Both the position numbers and the translations under genes were made by a program. Positions 17,865 to 27,039 of a DNA stretch of 64,000 nt are shown piece after piece. The notes under the pieces are model-generated. The model saw nothing but the letters and a program-made list of their open reading frames with translations, searched no databases and had not been told where the DNA came from. The DNA lies in NCBI RefSeq assembly GCF_021266465.1, contig NZ_CP089848.1, positions 1,612,001 to 1,676,000 of the forward strand, written 5' to 3'. Every line of letters starts with the position of its first letter. Positions within the stretch are counted from its first letter, which is position 1. Origin of the DNA: Paralcaligenes sp. KSB-10. Lineage in GTDB: Bacteria; Pseudomonadota; Gammaproteobacteria; Burkholderiales; Burkholderiaceae_B.

Positions 17865-18169
17865 ACGTATCTCCTGCCAGTTTATCTAAGCCGGCTTACT
17901 GAATCCGATGACGCACCTGAACCGCAATCCACGCAATCCTAACATTAAAATTGATTTGAGTGTGGTTTCATGCCGGAGACGAAGCTGTGCCGTCTACTTA
18001 AATCAAGACTGCGATTTGCTGCGGTTACACAATAACTAAAAAAAGTTGCAGAAAGTTTGCGCTAGCGCAAATGTCGTTCACGAGTACTCCATTAAGCTGC
18101 TTCAAGTCACGTCGACAATGCAATCCCGGCATTTAAATTTCATGCTTTGCATGACTTGGAGCAGTTCAG
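17865..18169. promoter_or_regulatory. Divergent control region between soeA and narG
   Basis: This 305-base spacer contains no gene. It is AT-richer than its flanks and carries the perfect palindrome at 18056-18071 and the inverted repeat TCATGC-TTT-GCATGA at 18140-18154, close to the narG start. A good canonical FNR box (TTGAT-N4-ATCAA) was not found; only half-sites occur (TTGAT near 17953 and ATCAA near 18001). Promoters for both operons must lie here. Confidence 0.6.
18056..18071. promoter_or_regulatory. Perfect 16-bp palindrome, candidate CRP/FNR-family operator
   Basis: TTTGCGCTAGCGCAAA is a perfect palindrome. Read as TTGCG-CTAG-CGCAA it has the 5-4-5 geometry of FNR-type boxes, with CG replacing the AT next to the TTG/CAA ends. 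Its centre is about 106 bases before the narG start. If bound at -41.5 it would put a -10 element near 18092-18097 (TTAAGC), which is plausible. An FNR-family regulator is encoded at 27680. Confidence 0.5.
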
Positions 18170-21100
18170 TTGAGCCATTTTGTTGATCGCCTGAAATATT
18201 TTTCCACGTCAAGACCCACTTTCTCGGATGGCCACGGCATGACCACCAATGAAGATCGAGGGTGGGAAGATGCCTATCGAAAACGATGGCAGCATGACAA
18301 GATCGTCCGCTCCACTCACGGCGTCAACTGTACCGGTTCGTGCTCGTGGAAAATATATGTCAAAAGCGGGATAGTCACGTGGGAAACCCAGCAAACCGAT
18401 TATCCGCGCACCCGCCCCGACATGCCGAATCACGAACCGCGTGGTTGTGCGCGCGGCGCATCGTATTCGTGGTATCTCTACAGCGCAAATCGTCTTAAAT
18501 ACCCGCTGGTTCGCGGCGCCTTGCTCAAACGGTGGCGTGAAAAACGCTTGACGCTCGCGCCGGTGGAAGCCTGGAGCGCCATTGTCGACGACCCGGAGGC
18601 TCGCGCCTCGTATACGCGCCGCCGCGGCCTTGGCGGTTTCATCCGGTCAAGCTGGGATGAAGTCAACGAAATGATCGCCGCGGCGAACATTCACACCATC
18701 AAGCGGCATGGCCCGGACCGGGTGGTCGGCTTTTCACCCATACCCGCGATGTCGATGATTTCCTACGCGGCAGGCAGCCGCTATCTGTCGCTGATCGGTG
18801 GCGTCAACTTAAGCTTTTACGACTGGTATTGCGATCTGCCGCCCGCCTCGCCGCAAACCTGGGGAGAACAAACCGACGTTCCGGAATCGGCCGACTGGTA
18901 CAACTCGACTTTTATCATGATGTGGGGCTCGAACGTACCGCAAACGCGTACCCCCGACGCCCATTTCATGACCGAGGTCCGGTATCGCGGCACCAAGGTC
19001 GTATCGGTTTTTCCCGACTATGCCGAAGGCGCCAAGTTCGGCGATATCTGGCTGCACCCCAAGCAAGGCACCGATGCTGCACTCGGCCTGGCCATGGGGC
19101 ATGTCGTGCTCAAGGAATTTCACGTTTCAGGCAAAAGCGATTACTTCGCGGACTACTGCAGGCGCTTTACCGACATGCCGCTGCTGGTGCGAGTGGTCAA
19201 GCAAGGAGATCATTACGTACCGGAGCGCTTGCTGAGATCCGAGGAATTCGACGATGCTCTTGGGCAGGAAAACAATGCCGCCTCGAAAACGGTCGCGTTC
19301 GATGAATTGAGCGGAAAGCTTGTGGCGCCGGTAGGTTCGGTAGGCTTTCGCTGGGGCCAAAAAGAAGGTGGCGACGCCGGAAAATGGAATCTGCGCGAAG
19401 AAGACAGCCGTGGCAATCCGATTCGGCCAGCCATGTCGTTCGCCGCGAACCACGATGAGGTAATCGACGTTGCCTTCCCCTATTTCGGCAACGTTGAACA
19501 CACCCATTTCACGCATACGGGCCACGCCGGCGTGCTGCAGCGCCGCATCGGGGTGCGTAAGGTTGCGACCCGCCATGGCGAAGTGCTGGTAGCAACCGTG
19601 TACGACCTGTTCATTGCCAACTATGGAGTGGATCAAGGGCTGGGCGGCCCCAATGTCGCCGCCAGTTTCGACGACGATGTGCCTTATACGCCTGCCTGGC
19701 AGGAAAAAATCACGGGCGTCAGCCGCAACGATGTCATCAATGTTGCACGCGAATTCGCCGACAATGCCCACAAGACCGAAGGCAAATCGATGGTGATCGT
19801 CGGCGCCGGCTTGAACCACTGGTTCAACATGGACATGAGCTATCGATCCATCATCAATCTTCTCGTCATGTGCGGATGCATAGGCAAGTCAGGCGGAGGC
19901 TGGTCGCATTATGTGGGTCAGGAAAAGCTTCGGCCGCAAACGGGTTGGCTGCCGCTCGCCTTCGCAACCGACTGGCATCGTCCGCCGCGCTTCATGAATG
20001 GAACCTCGTTCTTCTACGCGCACAGCGATCAGTGGCGCTATGAAACGATGAATGTCACCGAATTGCTGTCGCCGCTGGCCGATCGCAAACAGTTTGCTCA
20101 AAGTCCGATCGACTACAACGTCAGCGCCGAGCGGATGGGATGGTTGCCCTCCGCGCCGCAGTTCAAGACCAATCCACTTGAGATCGGCAAAGCAGCTGCC
20201 GGCTCGGACGCCGCTGCCTATGTCGCGAAAGAACTCAGGAACGGTACTCTAGAGATGTCTTGCATCGATCCCGATGCTGAAGAAAATTTCCCCAGAAATC
20301 TTTTCATCTGGCGCTCGAACCTGCTTGGATCATCGGGGAAAGGGCATGAGTATTTTCTCAAACACCTGCTGGGCGCCAAGCATGGCGTGCAAGGAAAGGA
20401 CCTGGGTTCGAGCGCTGGTATTTTGCCAAAGGAAGTGAAGTGGCATGAAAAAGCGCCGGAGGGCAAGCTCGACCTGGTTGTGACGCTCGACTTCAGGATG
20501 TCAACCACCTGCCTGTATTCAGACATCGTTCTGCCCACCGCGACCTGGTATGAAAAGGACGATATGAATACGTCCGATATGCATCCGTTCATTCATCCGC
20601 TATCGGCGGCGGTCGATCCCGCATGGCAGTCCAAAAGCGATTGGGAGATTTACAAAGGCATAGCCAAAAAATTCTCTGAGCTGACCGAAGGGCATTTGGG
20701 TGTCGAGCATGACATCGTGCTGTCGCCGCTCCAGCATGACAGCCCGGGGGAGATAGCCCAGACCGGGGCAATAGCCAACTGGAGTAAGAACGAATGCGAA
20801 CCGGTTCCAGGGAAAACCATGGGAAGTATTGTCGCCGTTGAACGGGACTATCCGAACACTTATCGTAAATTCACCTCGCTCGGGCCGCTCCTCGACTCAT
20901 TGGGCAACGGCGGTAAAGGCATCACCTGGAAAACCGGCGAAGAAATCGAACAGCTTCGAGCATTGAACCATACCGTCGTCGACGAAGGCGTATCGCACGG
21001 GCGGCCACAAATTCTTTCGGGAATCGACGCGGCCGAAGTGGTTCTTTCGCTCGCGCCGGAAACCAACGGCGCAGTGGCCGTCAAGGCATGGCAAGCGTTG

Positions 21101-21934
21101 TCGACGCTCACCGGGATCGATCACACACACCTGGCGCGCGCACGCGAAGACGAAAAAATCCGCTTTCGCGATATCCAGGCGCAGCCGCGCAAGATCATCT
21201 CATCGCCCACCTGGAGCGGAATCGAATCCGAGCATGTGTCCTATAACGCAGGCTACTCAAATGTGCATGAACTGATCCCATGGCGTACCCTCTCCGGGCG
21301 CCAGCAGCTCTATCAGGATCACGCCTGGATGCGAGATTTCGGCGAGTCGCTATGTGTCTACAAGGCACCTATCGACACACGCAGCACGACGGGCATGGAA
21401 GGCAGCCGCTCCAATGGCAATCCCGAGATCGCGTTGAATTTTCTGACGCCTCATCAGAAATGGGGCATACACAGCACCTACTCCGACAATCTGTTGATGC
21501 TCACGCTTTCGCGTGGTGGCCCGATCGTCTGGATGTCCGAGGTCGACGCCAGGAAAATCGGCGTGGTCGACAACGATTGGATCGAAGCCTTTAACCTGAA
21601 CGGCGCATTGAGCGCCAGGGCGGTCGTCAGCCAGCGCATTCCCGAGGGTGCGGTCATGATGTACCACGCGCAGGAAAAGATCATCAACACACCCAGAACC
21701 GAAACCACTGGTGTACGCGGCATCCATAATTCAGTCACGCGCATCATGATCAAGCCTACTCACATGATCGGCGGTTATGCGCAGCTTTCCTACGGCTTCA
21801 ATTATTACGGCACGGTCGGCTCGAATCGCGACGAATTCGTCATCATACGCAAGATGAAGGCGGTCGACTGGACGGATGAAGAAAGCGACCAGGCGCTTTC
21901 GGCGATCGGCGATGAAATGGGAGGAAAACGATGA
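18170..21934 (+). CDS. narG: Respiratory nitrate reductase, alpha subunit
   Basis: A 1254-residue NarG, the membrane-bound enzyme's catalytic subunit on the cytoplasmic face, reducing nitrate to nitrite at a bis-MGD molybdenum. The FS0 cluster region (STHGVNCTGSCSWKIYVK), the segment YDWYCDLPPASPQTWGEQTD containing the aspartate expected to bind molybdenum, and the C-terminal HMIGGYAQLSYGFNYYGT all match the family. Length is close to the 1247 residues of the E. coli protein. The start is TTG 18170 with GGAG 9 bases upstream; it is chosen because the N-terminus MSHFVDRLKYFS is conserved in NarG. The stop overlaps narH by four bases. Confidence 0.98.
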   Translation: MSHFVDRLKYFSTSRPTFSDGHGMTTNEDRGWEDAYRKRWQHDKIVRSTHGVNCTGSCSWKIYVKSGIVTWETQQTDYPRTRPDMPNHEPRGCARGASYSWYLYSANRLKYPLVRGALLKRWREKRLTLAPVEAWSAIVDDPEARASYTRRRGLGGFIRSSWDEVNEMIAAANIHTIKRHGPDRVVGFSPIPAMSMISYAAGSRYLSLIGGVNLSFYDWYCDLPPASPQTWGEQTDVPESADWYNSTFIMMWGSNVPQTRTPDAHFMTEVRYRGTKVVSVFPDYAEGAKFGDIWLHPKQGTDAALGLAMGHVVLKEFHVSGKSDYFADYCRRFTDMPLLVRVVKQGDHYVPERLLRSEEFDDALGQENNAASKTVAFDELSGKLVAPVGSVGFRWGQKEGGDAGKWNLREEDSRGNPIRPAMSFAANHDEVIDVAFPYFGNVEHTHFTHTGHAGVLQRRIGVRKVATRHGEVLVATVYDLFIANYGVDQGLGGPNVAASFDDDVPYTPAWQEKITGVSRNDVINVAREFADNAHKTEGKSMVIVGAGLNHWFNMDMSYRSIINLLVMCGCIGKSGGGWSHYVGQEKLRPQTGWLPLAFATDWHRPPRFMNGTSFFYAHSDQWRYETMNVTELLSPLADRKQFAQSPIDYNVSAERMGWLPSAPQFKTNPLEIGKAAAGSDAAAYVAKELRNGTLEMSCIDPDAEENFPRNLFIWRSNLLGSSGKGHEYFLKHLLGAKHGVQGKDLGSSAGILPKEVKWHEKAPEGKLDLVVTLDFRMSTTCLYSDIVLPTATWYEKDDMNTSDMHPFIHPLSAAVDPAWQSKSDWEIYKGIAKKFSELTEGHLGVEHDIVLSPLQHDSPGEIAQTGAIANWSKNECEPVPGKTMGSIVAVERDYPNTYRKFTSLGPLLDSLGNGGKGITWKTGEEIEQLRALNHTVVDEGVSHGRPQILSGIDAAEVVLSLAPETNGAVAVKAWQALSTLTGIDHTHLARAREDEKIRFRDIQAQPRKIISSPTWSGIESEHVSYNAGYSNVHELIPWRTLSGRQQLYQDHAWMRDFGESLCVYKAPIDTRSTTGMEGSRSNGNPEIALNFLTPHQKWGIHSTYSDNLLMLTLSRGGPIVWMSEVDARKIGVVDNDWIEAFNLNGALSARAVVSQRIPEGAVMMYHAQEKIINTPRTETTGVRGIHNSVTRIMIKPTHMIGGYAQLSYGFNYYGTVGSNRDEFVIIRKMKAVDWTDEESDQALSAIGDEMGGKR

Positions 21935-23472
21935 AAATCCGCGCCCAAATCGGCATGGTGATGAATCTGGACAAGTGCATAGGCTGTCATACGTGCTCCG
22001 TCACATGCAAAAACGTCTGGACCTCGCGCGAAGGGATGGAGTACGCATGGTTCAATAATGTCGAAACCAAGCCAGGCATTGGTTACCCCAAGGACTGGGA
22101 AAACCAGGATCGCTGGAATGGCGGATGGAAGCGCAAGGCCAACGGCAAGATTGAGCTTCGCGCCGGCAGCAAGTGGCGCGTGCTTGCCAACATTTTTGGC
22201 AATCCGAACTTGCCCGAGATCGACGATTACTACGAACCGTTCACGTTCGACTATGCGCATTTGCAAGAAGCCGGCGACGTCAAGGTCGGACCGGTTGCAC
22301 GGCCGCGCTCGCTCATCACCGGCGATCGGTTGGAAAAAATCGAATGGGGGCCAAACTGGGAGGAAATCCTTGGCGGCGAGTTCGAAAAACGCAAGCAAGA
22401 CTACAATTTCGACCAAGTACAGACGGATATTCACGGCGAGTTTGAAAATACCTTCATGATGTATTTGCCGCGGCTATGCGAGCACTGCCTTAACCCGGCC
22501 TGTGTGGCCTCCTGTCCTTCCGGAGCGATATACAAGCGTGAAGAAGACGGAATCGTTCTGATTGATCAGGACAAGTGCCGCGGCTGGCGCATGTGCGTCT
22601 CGGGATGCCCCTACAAGAAGATTTACTACAACTGGAAAAGCGGAAAATCGGAAAAATGCATTTTCTGCTATCCGCGTATCGAAGCGGGCCAACCCACCGT
22701 CTGTTCGGAAACTTGCGTGGGGCGGATTCGCTATCTGGGCGTCCTGCTTTACGACGCAGACCAGATCCAGGCCGCCGCATCGGTTACCGATCCCAAAGAT
22801 CTGTATGAAGCCCAGCTCTCGATCTTTCTCGATCCGGACGATCCGGCCGTGCGCGAGCAAGCCGCTCGCGACGGCGTGCCGGACAATTGGCTTGAGGCCG
22901 CTCGCCGCTCGCCCGTATACAAGATGGCGGTTGAGTGGAAAGTCGCCTTTCCGCTGCACCCCGAATACCGGACACTGCCCATGGTGTGGTATGTGCCCCC
23001 TCTTTCACCCATCAACTCGGCCGCCAATGACGGCCGGCTCGGCATGAATGGGCTGCTGCCCGATGTCGATTCGCTACGCATCCCGCTGCGCTACTTGGCC
23101 AACCTGCTCACAGCCGGCCACGAACCGCCCGTGCGCCTGGCACTCAAGCGCATGCTGGCGATGCGCGCCTTCATGCGCGGGCGCCATGTCGATCGTAGAG
23201 AAAACCCGGAATTGCTCTACGAAGTCGATCTGAGCATCGCACAAGTCGATGAAATGTACCGCTATCTGGCCATCGCCAACTACGAAGATCGATTCGTCAT
23301 TCCAAGCACGCACCGCGAATACGCGGAAGATGCCTTCGACCTGCGCGCCTCCTGCGGTTTCTCATTCGGCAACGGTTGTTCAGACGGCACCTCTGAAACC
23401 AGTCTGTTTGGCGGCCGCAAAGGCATCAGCAAGGAACGAAAGACGATTCCAATACATGCGGCGGACAAATAA
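21931..23472 (+). CDS. narH: Respiratory nitrate reductase, beta subunit
   Basis: A 513-residue NarH, the electron-transfer subunit holding one [3Fe-4S] and three [4Fe-4S] clusters. Cysteine groups CIGCHTCSVTCKNVW near the start, CEHCLNPACVASCPSGA and CRGWRMCVSGCPYKK are visible. The tryptophan in CRGWRMC replaces a cysteine and accounts for the [3Fe-4S] cluster, as in known NarH. The C-terminus has the NarH helical extension. ATG 21931 overlaps the narG stop, and narJ follows after one base, so the subunits are translationally coupled. Confidence 0.98.
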   Translation: MKIRAQIGMVMNLDKCIGCHTCSVTCKNVWTSREGMEYAWFNNVETKPGIGYPKDWENQDRWNGGWKRKANGKIELRAGSKWRVLANIFGNPNLPEIDDYYEPFTFDYAHLQEAGDVKVGPVARPRSLITGDRLEKIEWGPNWEEILGGEFEKRKQDYNFDQVQTDIHGEFENTFMMYLPRLCEHCLNPACVASCPSGAIYKREEDGIVLIDQDKCRGWRMCVSGCPYKKIYYNWKSGKSEKCIFCYPRIEAGQPTVCSETCVGRIRYLGVLLYDADQIQAAASVTDPKDLYEAQLSIFLDPDDPAVREQAARDGVPDNWLEAARRSPVYKMAVEWKVAFPLHPEYRTLPMVWYVPPLSPINSAANDGRLGMNGLLPDVDSLRIPLRYLANLLTAGHEPPVRLALKRMLAMRAFMRGRHVDRRENPELLYEVDLSIAQVDEMYRYLAIANYEDRFVIPSTHREYAEDAFDLRASCGFSFGNGCSDGTSETSLFGGRKGISKERKTIPIHAADK

Positions 23473-23473
23473 G

Positions 23474-24160
23474 ATGAAAGACAATCAAGCCATTTTCAGC
23501 ATGTTGAGCGCGCTGCTGGATTATCCCGATCAGTCGCTGGTCGGCCAATTGGCCGAGATTCGCGCCGTGCTGATCCAGCATCCAGCGTTTACGCCGGCCA
23601 CACGCTCAAGCCTGAGCGATCTGCTCGACCTGCTGTCGACACGCCCACTCATGGATCTGCAGGAAGATTATGTGGAAACCTTCGACCGCGGCCAGGCTAC
23701 GTCCCTCTATCTGTTTGAACACGTCCATGGCGAGTCGCGCGATCGCGGGCAGGCCATGGTCGACTTGATCGCCATGTACGAAGCAAAAGGCCTATTCCTG
23801 GGCCAGTCCGAACTGCCGGACTATTTACCCGTATTCCTGGAATTTCTGGCGCAAGAAACACTCGAACAAGCCACTGCCTTACTGGGCGAAATCGCCGATA
23901 TCGTGCGGGCCATTGCGACCCGGCTTGCCGAACGCAATACGCCTTATTTCGCCGCGGTCGCCGCATTGTTGCCACTTGCCGGTGAAAAGCCGTTGGCCGC
24001 GGCCATCTCCGTCGCCGACGCCTATGCAAACCGCGAGGTCGATGGCCCTGCGCTGGACCGCGAATGGGAAGACGAGCCTGTGAGTTTTCTTGGTGCGCAA
24101 GCCCCCGGTTCAGCGCAGCCCCAGCCCATCCGGTTTTATGAAAAACGGCCTTCACGCTAG
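23474..24160 (+). CDS. narJ: Nitrate reductase molybdenum cofactor assembly chaperone NarJ
   Basis: A 228-residue NarJ/TorD-family chaperone that binds NarG to allow molybdenum cofactor insertion before membrane attachment and is not part of the final enzyme. The helical core signature YVETFDRGQATSLYLFEHVH (about residues 66-85) and DYLPVFLEFLA are typical. The frame is open farther upstream inside narH, but ATG 23474, one base after the narH stop, gives the family's normal N-terminus and length. narI follows after 66 bases. Confidence 0.95.
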   Translation: MKDNQAIFSMLSALLDYPDQSLVGQLAEIRAVLIQHPAFTPATRSSLSDLLDLLSTRPLMDLQEDYVETFDRGQATSLYLFEHVHGESRDRGQAMVDLIAMYEAKGLFLGQSELPDYLPVFLEFLAQETLEQATALLGEIADIVRAIATRLAERNTPYFAAVAALLPLAGEKPLAAAISVADAYANREVDGPALDREWEDEPVSFLGAQAPGSAQPQPIRFYEKRPSR

Positions 24161-24226
24161 TGAAAAGCAACGGCATTGGTACATGCCGCAGGCCTCCGAA
24201 AACAAAAGTCTTGTTGGAAATGCCTC

Positions 24227-24913
24227 ATGAATCAAGCTTTTACTAATTCATTCTTGTTCGGTGTGTATCCTTACATCTGTCTTGCGATATGGCTGGCCAG
24301 CAGCCTGATCAGATTTGACCGCGAACAGTACACCTGGAAAAGTGATTCATCTCAACTGCTAAGACGCCGGCAGCTGCGCCTGGGCAGCACGCTGTTCCAT
24401 GTCGGTGTATTGATCGTGATTGGCGGCCATTTCGTTGGATTTCTCGCGCCGCACTGGATGGTTGCTCCCTTTCTGAACGCTTCGCAACATCAGTTCGTGG
24501 CGATGGCTGCGGGGGGTAGCGCCGGAATCGTGGCGATCATCGGCTTGTCGGTCTTGCTCTATCGCCGGCTATCGGATCCGCGAATCCGCACCAACAGCAC
24601 GCGCATGGATATTCTGGTCGCCGCGATATTATGGCTGCAACTCGCCCTGGGGTTGGCTACGGTTCCAATATCGCTGGCCCATATGGACGGCGTCATGTTC
24701 GAAATCCTTAGCGACTACGTAAAGGGAATCGTCACGTTCCAGCCCGGAGTCGCCGGCCTTATCGCCCATGTGCCGCTGGTCTATAAAGCCCACATCGCGC
24801 TCGGATTCACGATCTTTCTGATCTCTCCATTTACACGCCTGGTTCACATATGGAGCGGCGTGGCGACTGTTGGCTATCTGTTTCGCCCCCAACAAATCGT
24901 GCGCAAGCGCTGA
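24227..24913 (+). CDS. narI: Respiratory nitrate reductase, gamma subunit (cytochrome b)
   Basis: A 228-residue membrane cytochrome b with five predicted helices that oxidises quinol and anchors NarGH. The four haem-ligand histidines are conserved with the right spacing: His58 and His68 in FHVGVLIVIGGHFVG, His189 and His207 in KAHIALGFTIFLISPFTRLVH, corresponding to His56/66/187/205 of the E. coli protein. ATG 24227 is chosen over an upstream frame opening at 24176 because it gives the standard N-terminus. A PpiC-type isomerase gene follows after 9 bases. Confidence 0.97.
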   Translation: MNQAFTNSFLFGVYPYICLAIWLASSLIRFDREQYTWKSDSSQLLRRRQLRLGSTLFHVGVLIVIGGHFVGFLAPHWMVAPFLNASQHQFVAMAAGGSAGIVAIIGLSVLLYRRLSDPRIRTNSTRMDILVAAILWLQLALGLATVPISLAHMDGVMFEILSDYVKGIVTFQPGVAGLIAHVPLVYKAHIALGFTIFLISPFTRLVHIWSGVATVGYLFRPQQIVRKR

Positions 24914-24922
24914 ATCGAGAAC

Positions 24923-25723
24923 ATGACCATGCACTCAACCACAATGGATACATCAACAGCTGACAATATAGAACTAAGCGTCAATGGCGTCACGATCGAT
25001 GCCGGCGCGATCGTGACCGAATTGGCTTGCCATGCGGACAAGGCCGACGCCAGCCACGCGGCGCGCCTGGCGCTGGTGGTGCGCGAACTATTGACACAAA
25101 AGGCCGTCGAAAACGGCATATTGCAAAAAGGCGCTGAACTTGACGACGGGGCCATTGACCATCTGCTGGAAATGGATTGCACGACTCCGACCCCATCGGA
25201 CGAGGAATGCCGACGTTACTACACCGCAAACGCACAGAAATTCAGCAGCCCTGAACTGGTCTTTGCCCGCCACATTCTCTTCGCCTTGACGAAGAAATCG
25301 ACAATGACGAAAATTCGTGCCCGCGCGGAGCAAGCACACCGTGAACTCATGCAATATCCCGAGCGCTTCGAAGCGCTCGCCGCGGCTTTATCGAACTGCC
25401 CCTCGGGCCAGGCAGGAGGAAACCTGGGGCAGTTGACTCAAGGAGAAAGCGTACCCGAATTTGAGGCGGCGATTTTCGGCACCACACGCACCGGCTTGCT
25501 GCCCGGACTGGTCAACTCACGCTACGGTTTTCATATTGTGCTGGTGGAGCGCCGGATTCCAGGCACCCCACTTCCGTACGAAAGTGTGCGGGAGTCAATC
25601 GGGCTCTATCTCTCAGAGCACGTGCGGCATAAATCGATTCAGCAATACCTGACGCTTCTGGTGTCCGGCGCCGACGTGACCGGCATTACGCTGGATGTAC
25701 GGCCAGGGCCTCTGCTGCAGTAA
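24923..25723 (+). CDS. PpiC-type (parvulin) peptidyl-prolyl isomerase of the nar operon
   Basis: A 266-residue protein. Residues about 105-215 form a parvulin rotamase domain (VFARHILFALT, then CPSGQAGGNLGQLTQGESVPEFE and YGFHIVLVE), preceded by a helical segment as in NifM and SurA-like proteins. There is no signal peptide, so it should act in the cytoplasm. PpiC genes directly after narI are known in other nitrate reducers such as Pseudomonas, and a role in folding or maturing NarGHI is presumed. It sits 9 bases after narI and 17 bases before narK. Confidence 0.88.
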   Translation: MTMHSTTMDTSTADNIELSVNGVTIDAGAIVTELACHADKADASHAARLALVVRELLTQKAVENGILQKGAELDDGAIDHLLEMDCTTPTPSDEECRRYYTANAQKFSSPELVFARHILFALTKKSTMTKIRARAEQAHRELMQYPERFEALAAALSNCPSGQAGGNLGQLTQGESVPEFEAAIFGTTRTGLLPGLVNSRYGFHIVLVERRIPGTPLPYESVRESIGLYLSEHVRHKSIQQYLTLLVSGADVTGITLDVRPGPLLQ

Positions 25724-25740
25724 CAATCATTGGAGCGCTT

Positions 25741-27039
25741 ATGGCCTCGCAAAAAAGTCCGATGCTGGTTTTATGCGTCACTACGCTGGCATTTATGGTT
25801 TGCTTCGTAGTCTGGATGATGTTCGGCGTGATCGGTATCGAACTGCGAACCGAGCTTGGGCTGAACAGCACCGAATTCGGGCTACTGACCGCAATGCCGG
25901 TTCTGACCGGCGCCCTTTTGCGTTTGCCGCTGGGCATCTGGACGGATCGTTTCGGCGGCCGCCTGGTCATGACGCTATTACTGGTTCTTTGCGCTGTTCC
26001 GGTTTACCTGGTCTCGTATGCGACGGTGTTGTGGGAGTTTCTTGCGATCGGACTGTGCCTGGGGGCCGTGGGGGCATCGTTCGCGGTGGGAACTCCCTAC
26101 GTGGCCCGCTTCTTCCCACCCGAAAGGCGAGGCTTCGCCATGGGTTTTTTCGGCGCGGGAACGGTAGGCGCCGCCGTGAATCTTTTCATTACGCCCTCGC
26201 TGCAGGCCACCTACGGCTGGAGGACAGTGCCGAAGATCTACGCGGTCGCGTTACTCGTGACAGCCATCGTTTTTTGGCTCGGCTCCATGGCCGACCCCGG
26301 CGCCCGGAAAAACGCAACCGGACCATGGACCAAACAGTTTTTGGTTCTGAAAGATCCCAAAGTCTGGAAATACTGTCAATATTATTCAATCTGCTTCGGC
26401 GGCTTCACCGCCTTGTCGCTTTGGATTCCGCAGTATCTGAAGGGGGAATTCGGGATTTCGGTCGTGGCCGCGGCAGCCCTGGCTGCCGGCTTCTCGCTGC
26501 CAGGCTCGATACTGCGAGCCGTCGGAGGCAGCCTTGCCGATCGATTCGGCGCACATAAAGTCACCTGGTGGGGGCTTTGGGTCGCATGGATATGCCTGTT
26601 CCTGCTGTCGTATCCGGACACCTCTTTCATCGTGAACACGATCAACGGCCCGCGCAGCTTCCATATCCATCTTGGGGTCCCGGTGTTCATCGCACTGCTA
26701 TTCATTCTAGGCGTGGTGTTTGCGTTCGGCATGGCGTCCACGTTTAAGTATGTCGCCGACGATTTCCCGGAACAAATGGGTGTGGTGACAGGCATTGTCG
26801 GCCTGGCGGGAGGTCTAGGTGGATTCTTGCTGCCCATTTTGTTCGGTATTATTCTCGACTGGTTCGCTGTGCGTTCCAGTTGCTTCATGCTGCTTTATGG
26901 GATTGTCTGGGTATCGCTGATACTACTGTATCAATCCAATGTAAGGCATACTCAGCTAGATGGGCGAAGCGGTGACGCTCAACCAAGCCGTCCGCCTCGC
27001 GCTGCCCTTATCGCCACCAGGTGGGAGGAACATACCTAA
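25741..27039 (+). CDS. narK: Nitrate/nitrite transporter, NarK family (MFS)
   Basis: A 432-residue major facilitator with about 12 helices of the nitrate/nitrite porter family. Family features include the first-helix stretch FMVCFVVWMMFGVIGIELR, the loop RLPLGIWTDRFGGRLVM, and two glycine-rich signatures, FFGAGTVGAAVN and GIVGLAGGLGGF. The N-terminus and size suggest the NarK1 (nitrate/proton symport) type; NarK2-type exchange cannot be excluded. The last 30 residues are a polar extension. Unusually for narK, it lies after narI and the isomerase instead of before narG. Its stop overlaps the next start (TAATG). Confidence 0.93.
   Translation: MASQKSPMLVLCVTTLAFMVCFVVWMMFGVIGIELRTELGLNSTEFGLLTAMPVLTGALLRLPLGIWTDRFGGRLVMTLLLVLCAVPVYLVSYATVLWEFLAIGLCLGAVGASFAVGTPYVARFFPPERRGFAMGFFGAGTVGAAVNLFITPSLQATYGWRTVPKIYAVALLVTAIVFWLGSMADPGARKNATGPWTKQFLVLKDPKVWKYCQYYSICFGGFTALSLWIPQYLKGEFGISVVAAAALAAGFSLPGSILRAVGGSLADRFGAHKVTWWGLWVAWICLFLLSYPDTSFIVNTINGPRSFHIHLGVPVFIALLFILGVVFAFGMASTFKYVADDFPEQMGVVTGIVGLAGGLGGFLLPILFGIILDWFAVRSSCFMLLYGIVWVSLILLYQSNVRHTQLDGRSGDAQPSRPPRAALIATRWEEHT

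Noticed and set aside
17950-18010. FNR box candidates (TTGATTTGAG and TTAAATCAA) in the soe-nar spacer
   Set aside because: Only one half matches in each case; the partner half-site is absent at the required 4-base spacing.
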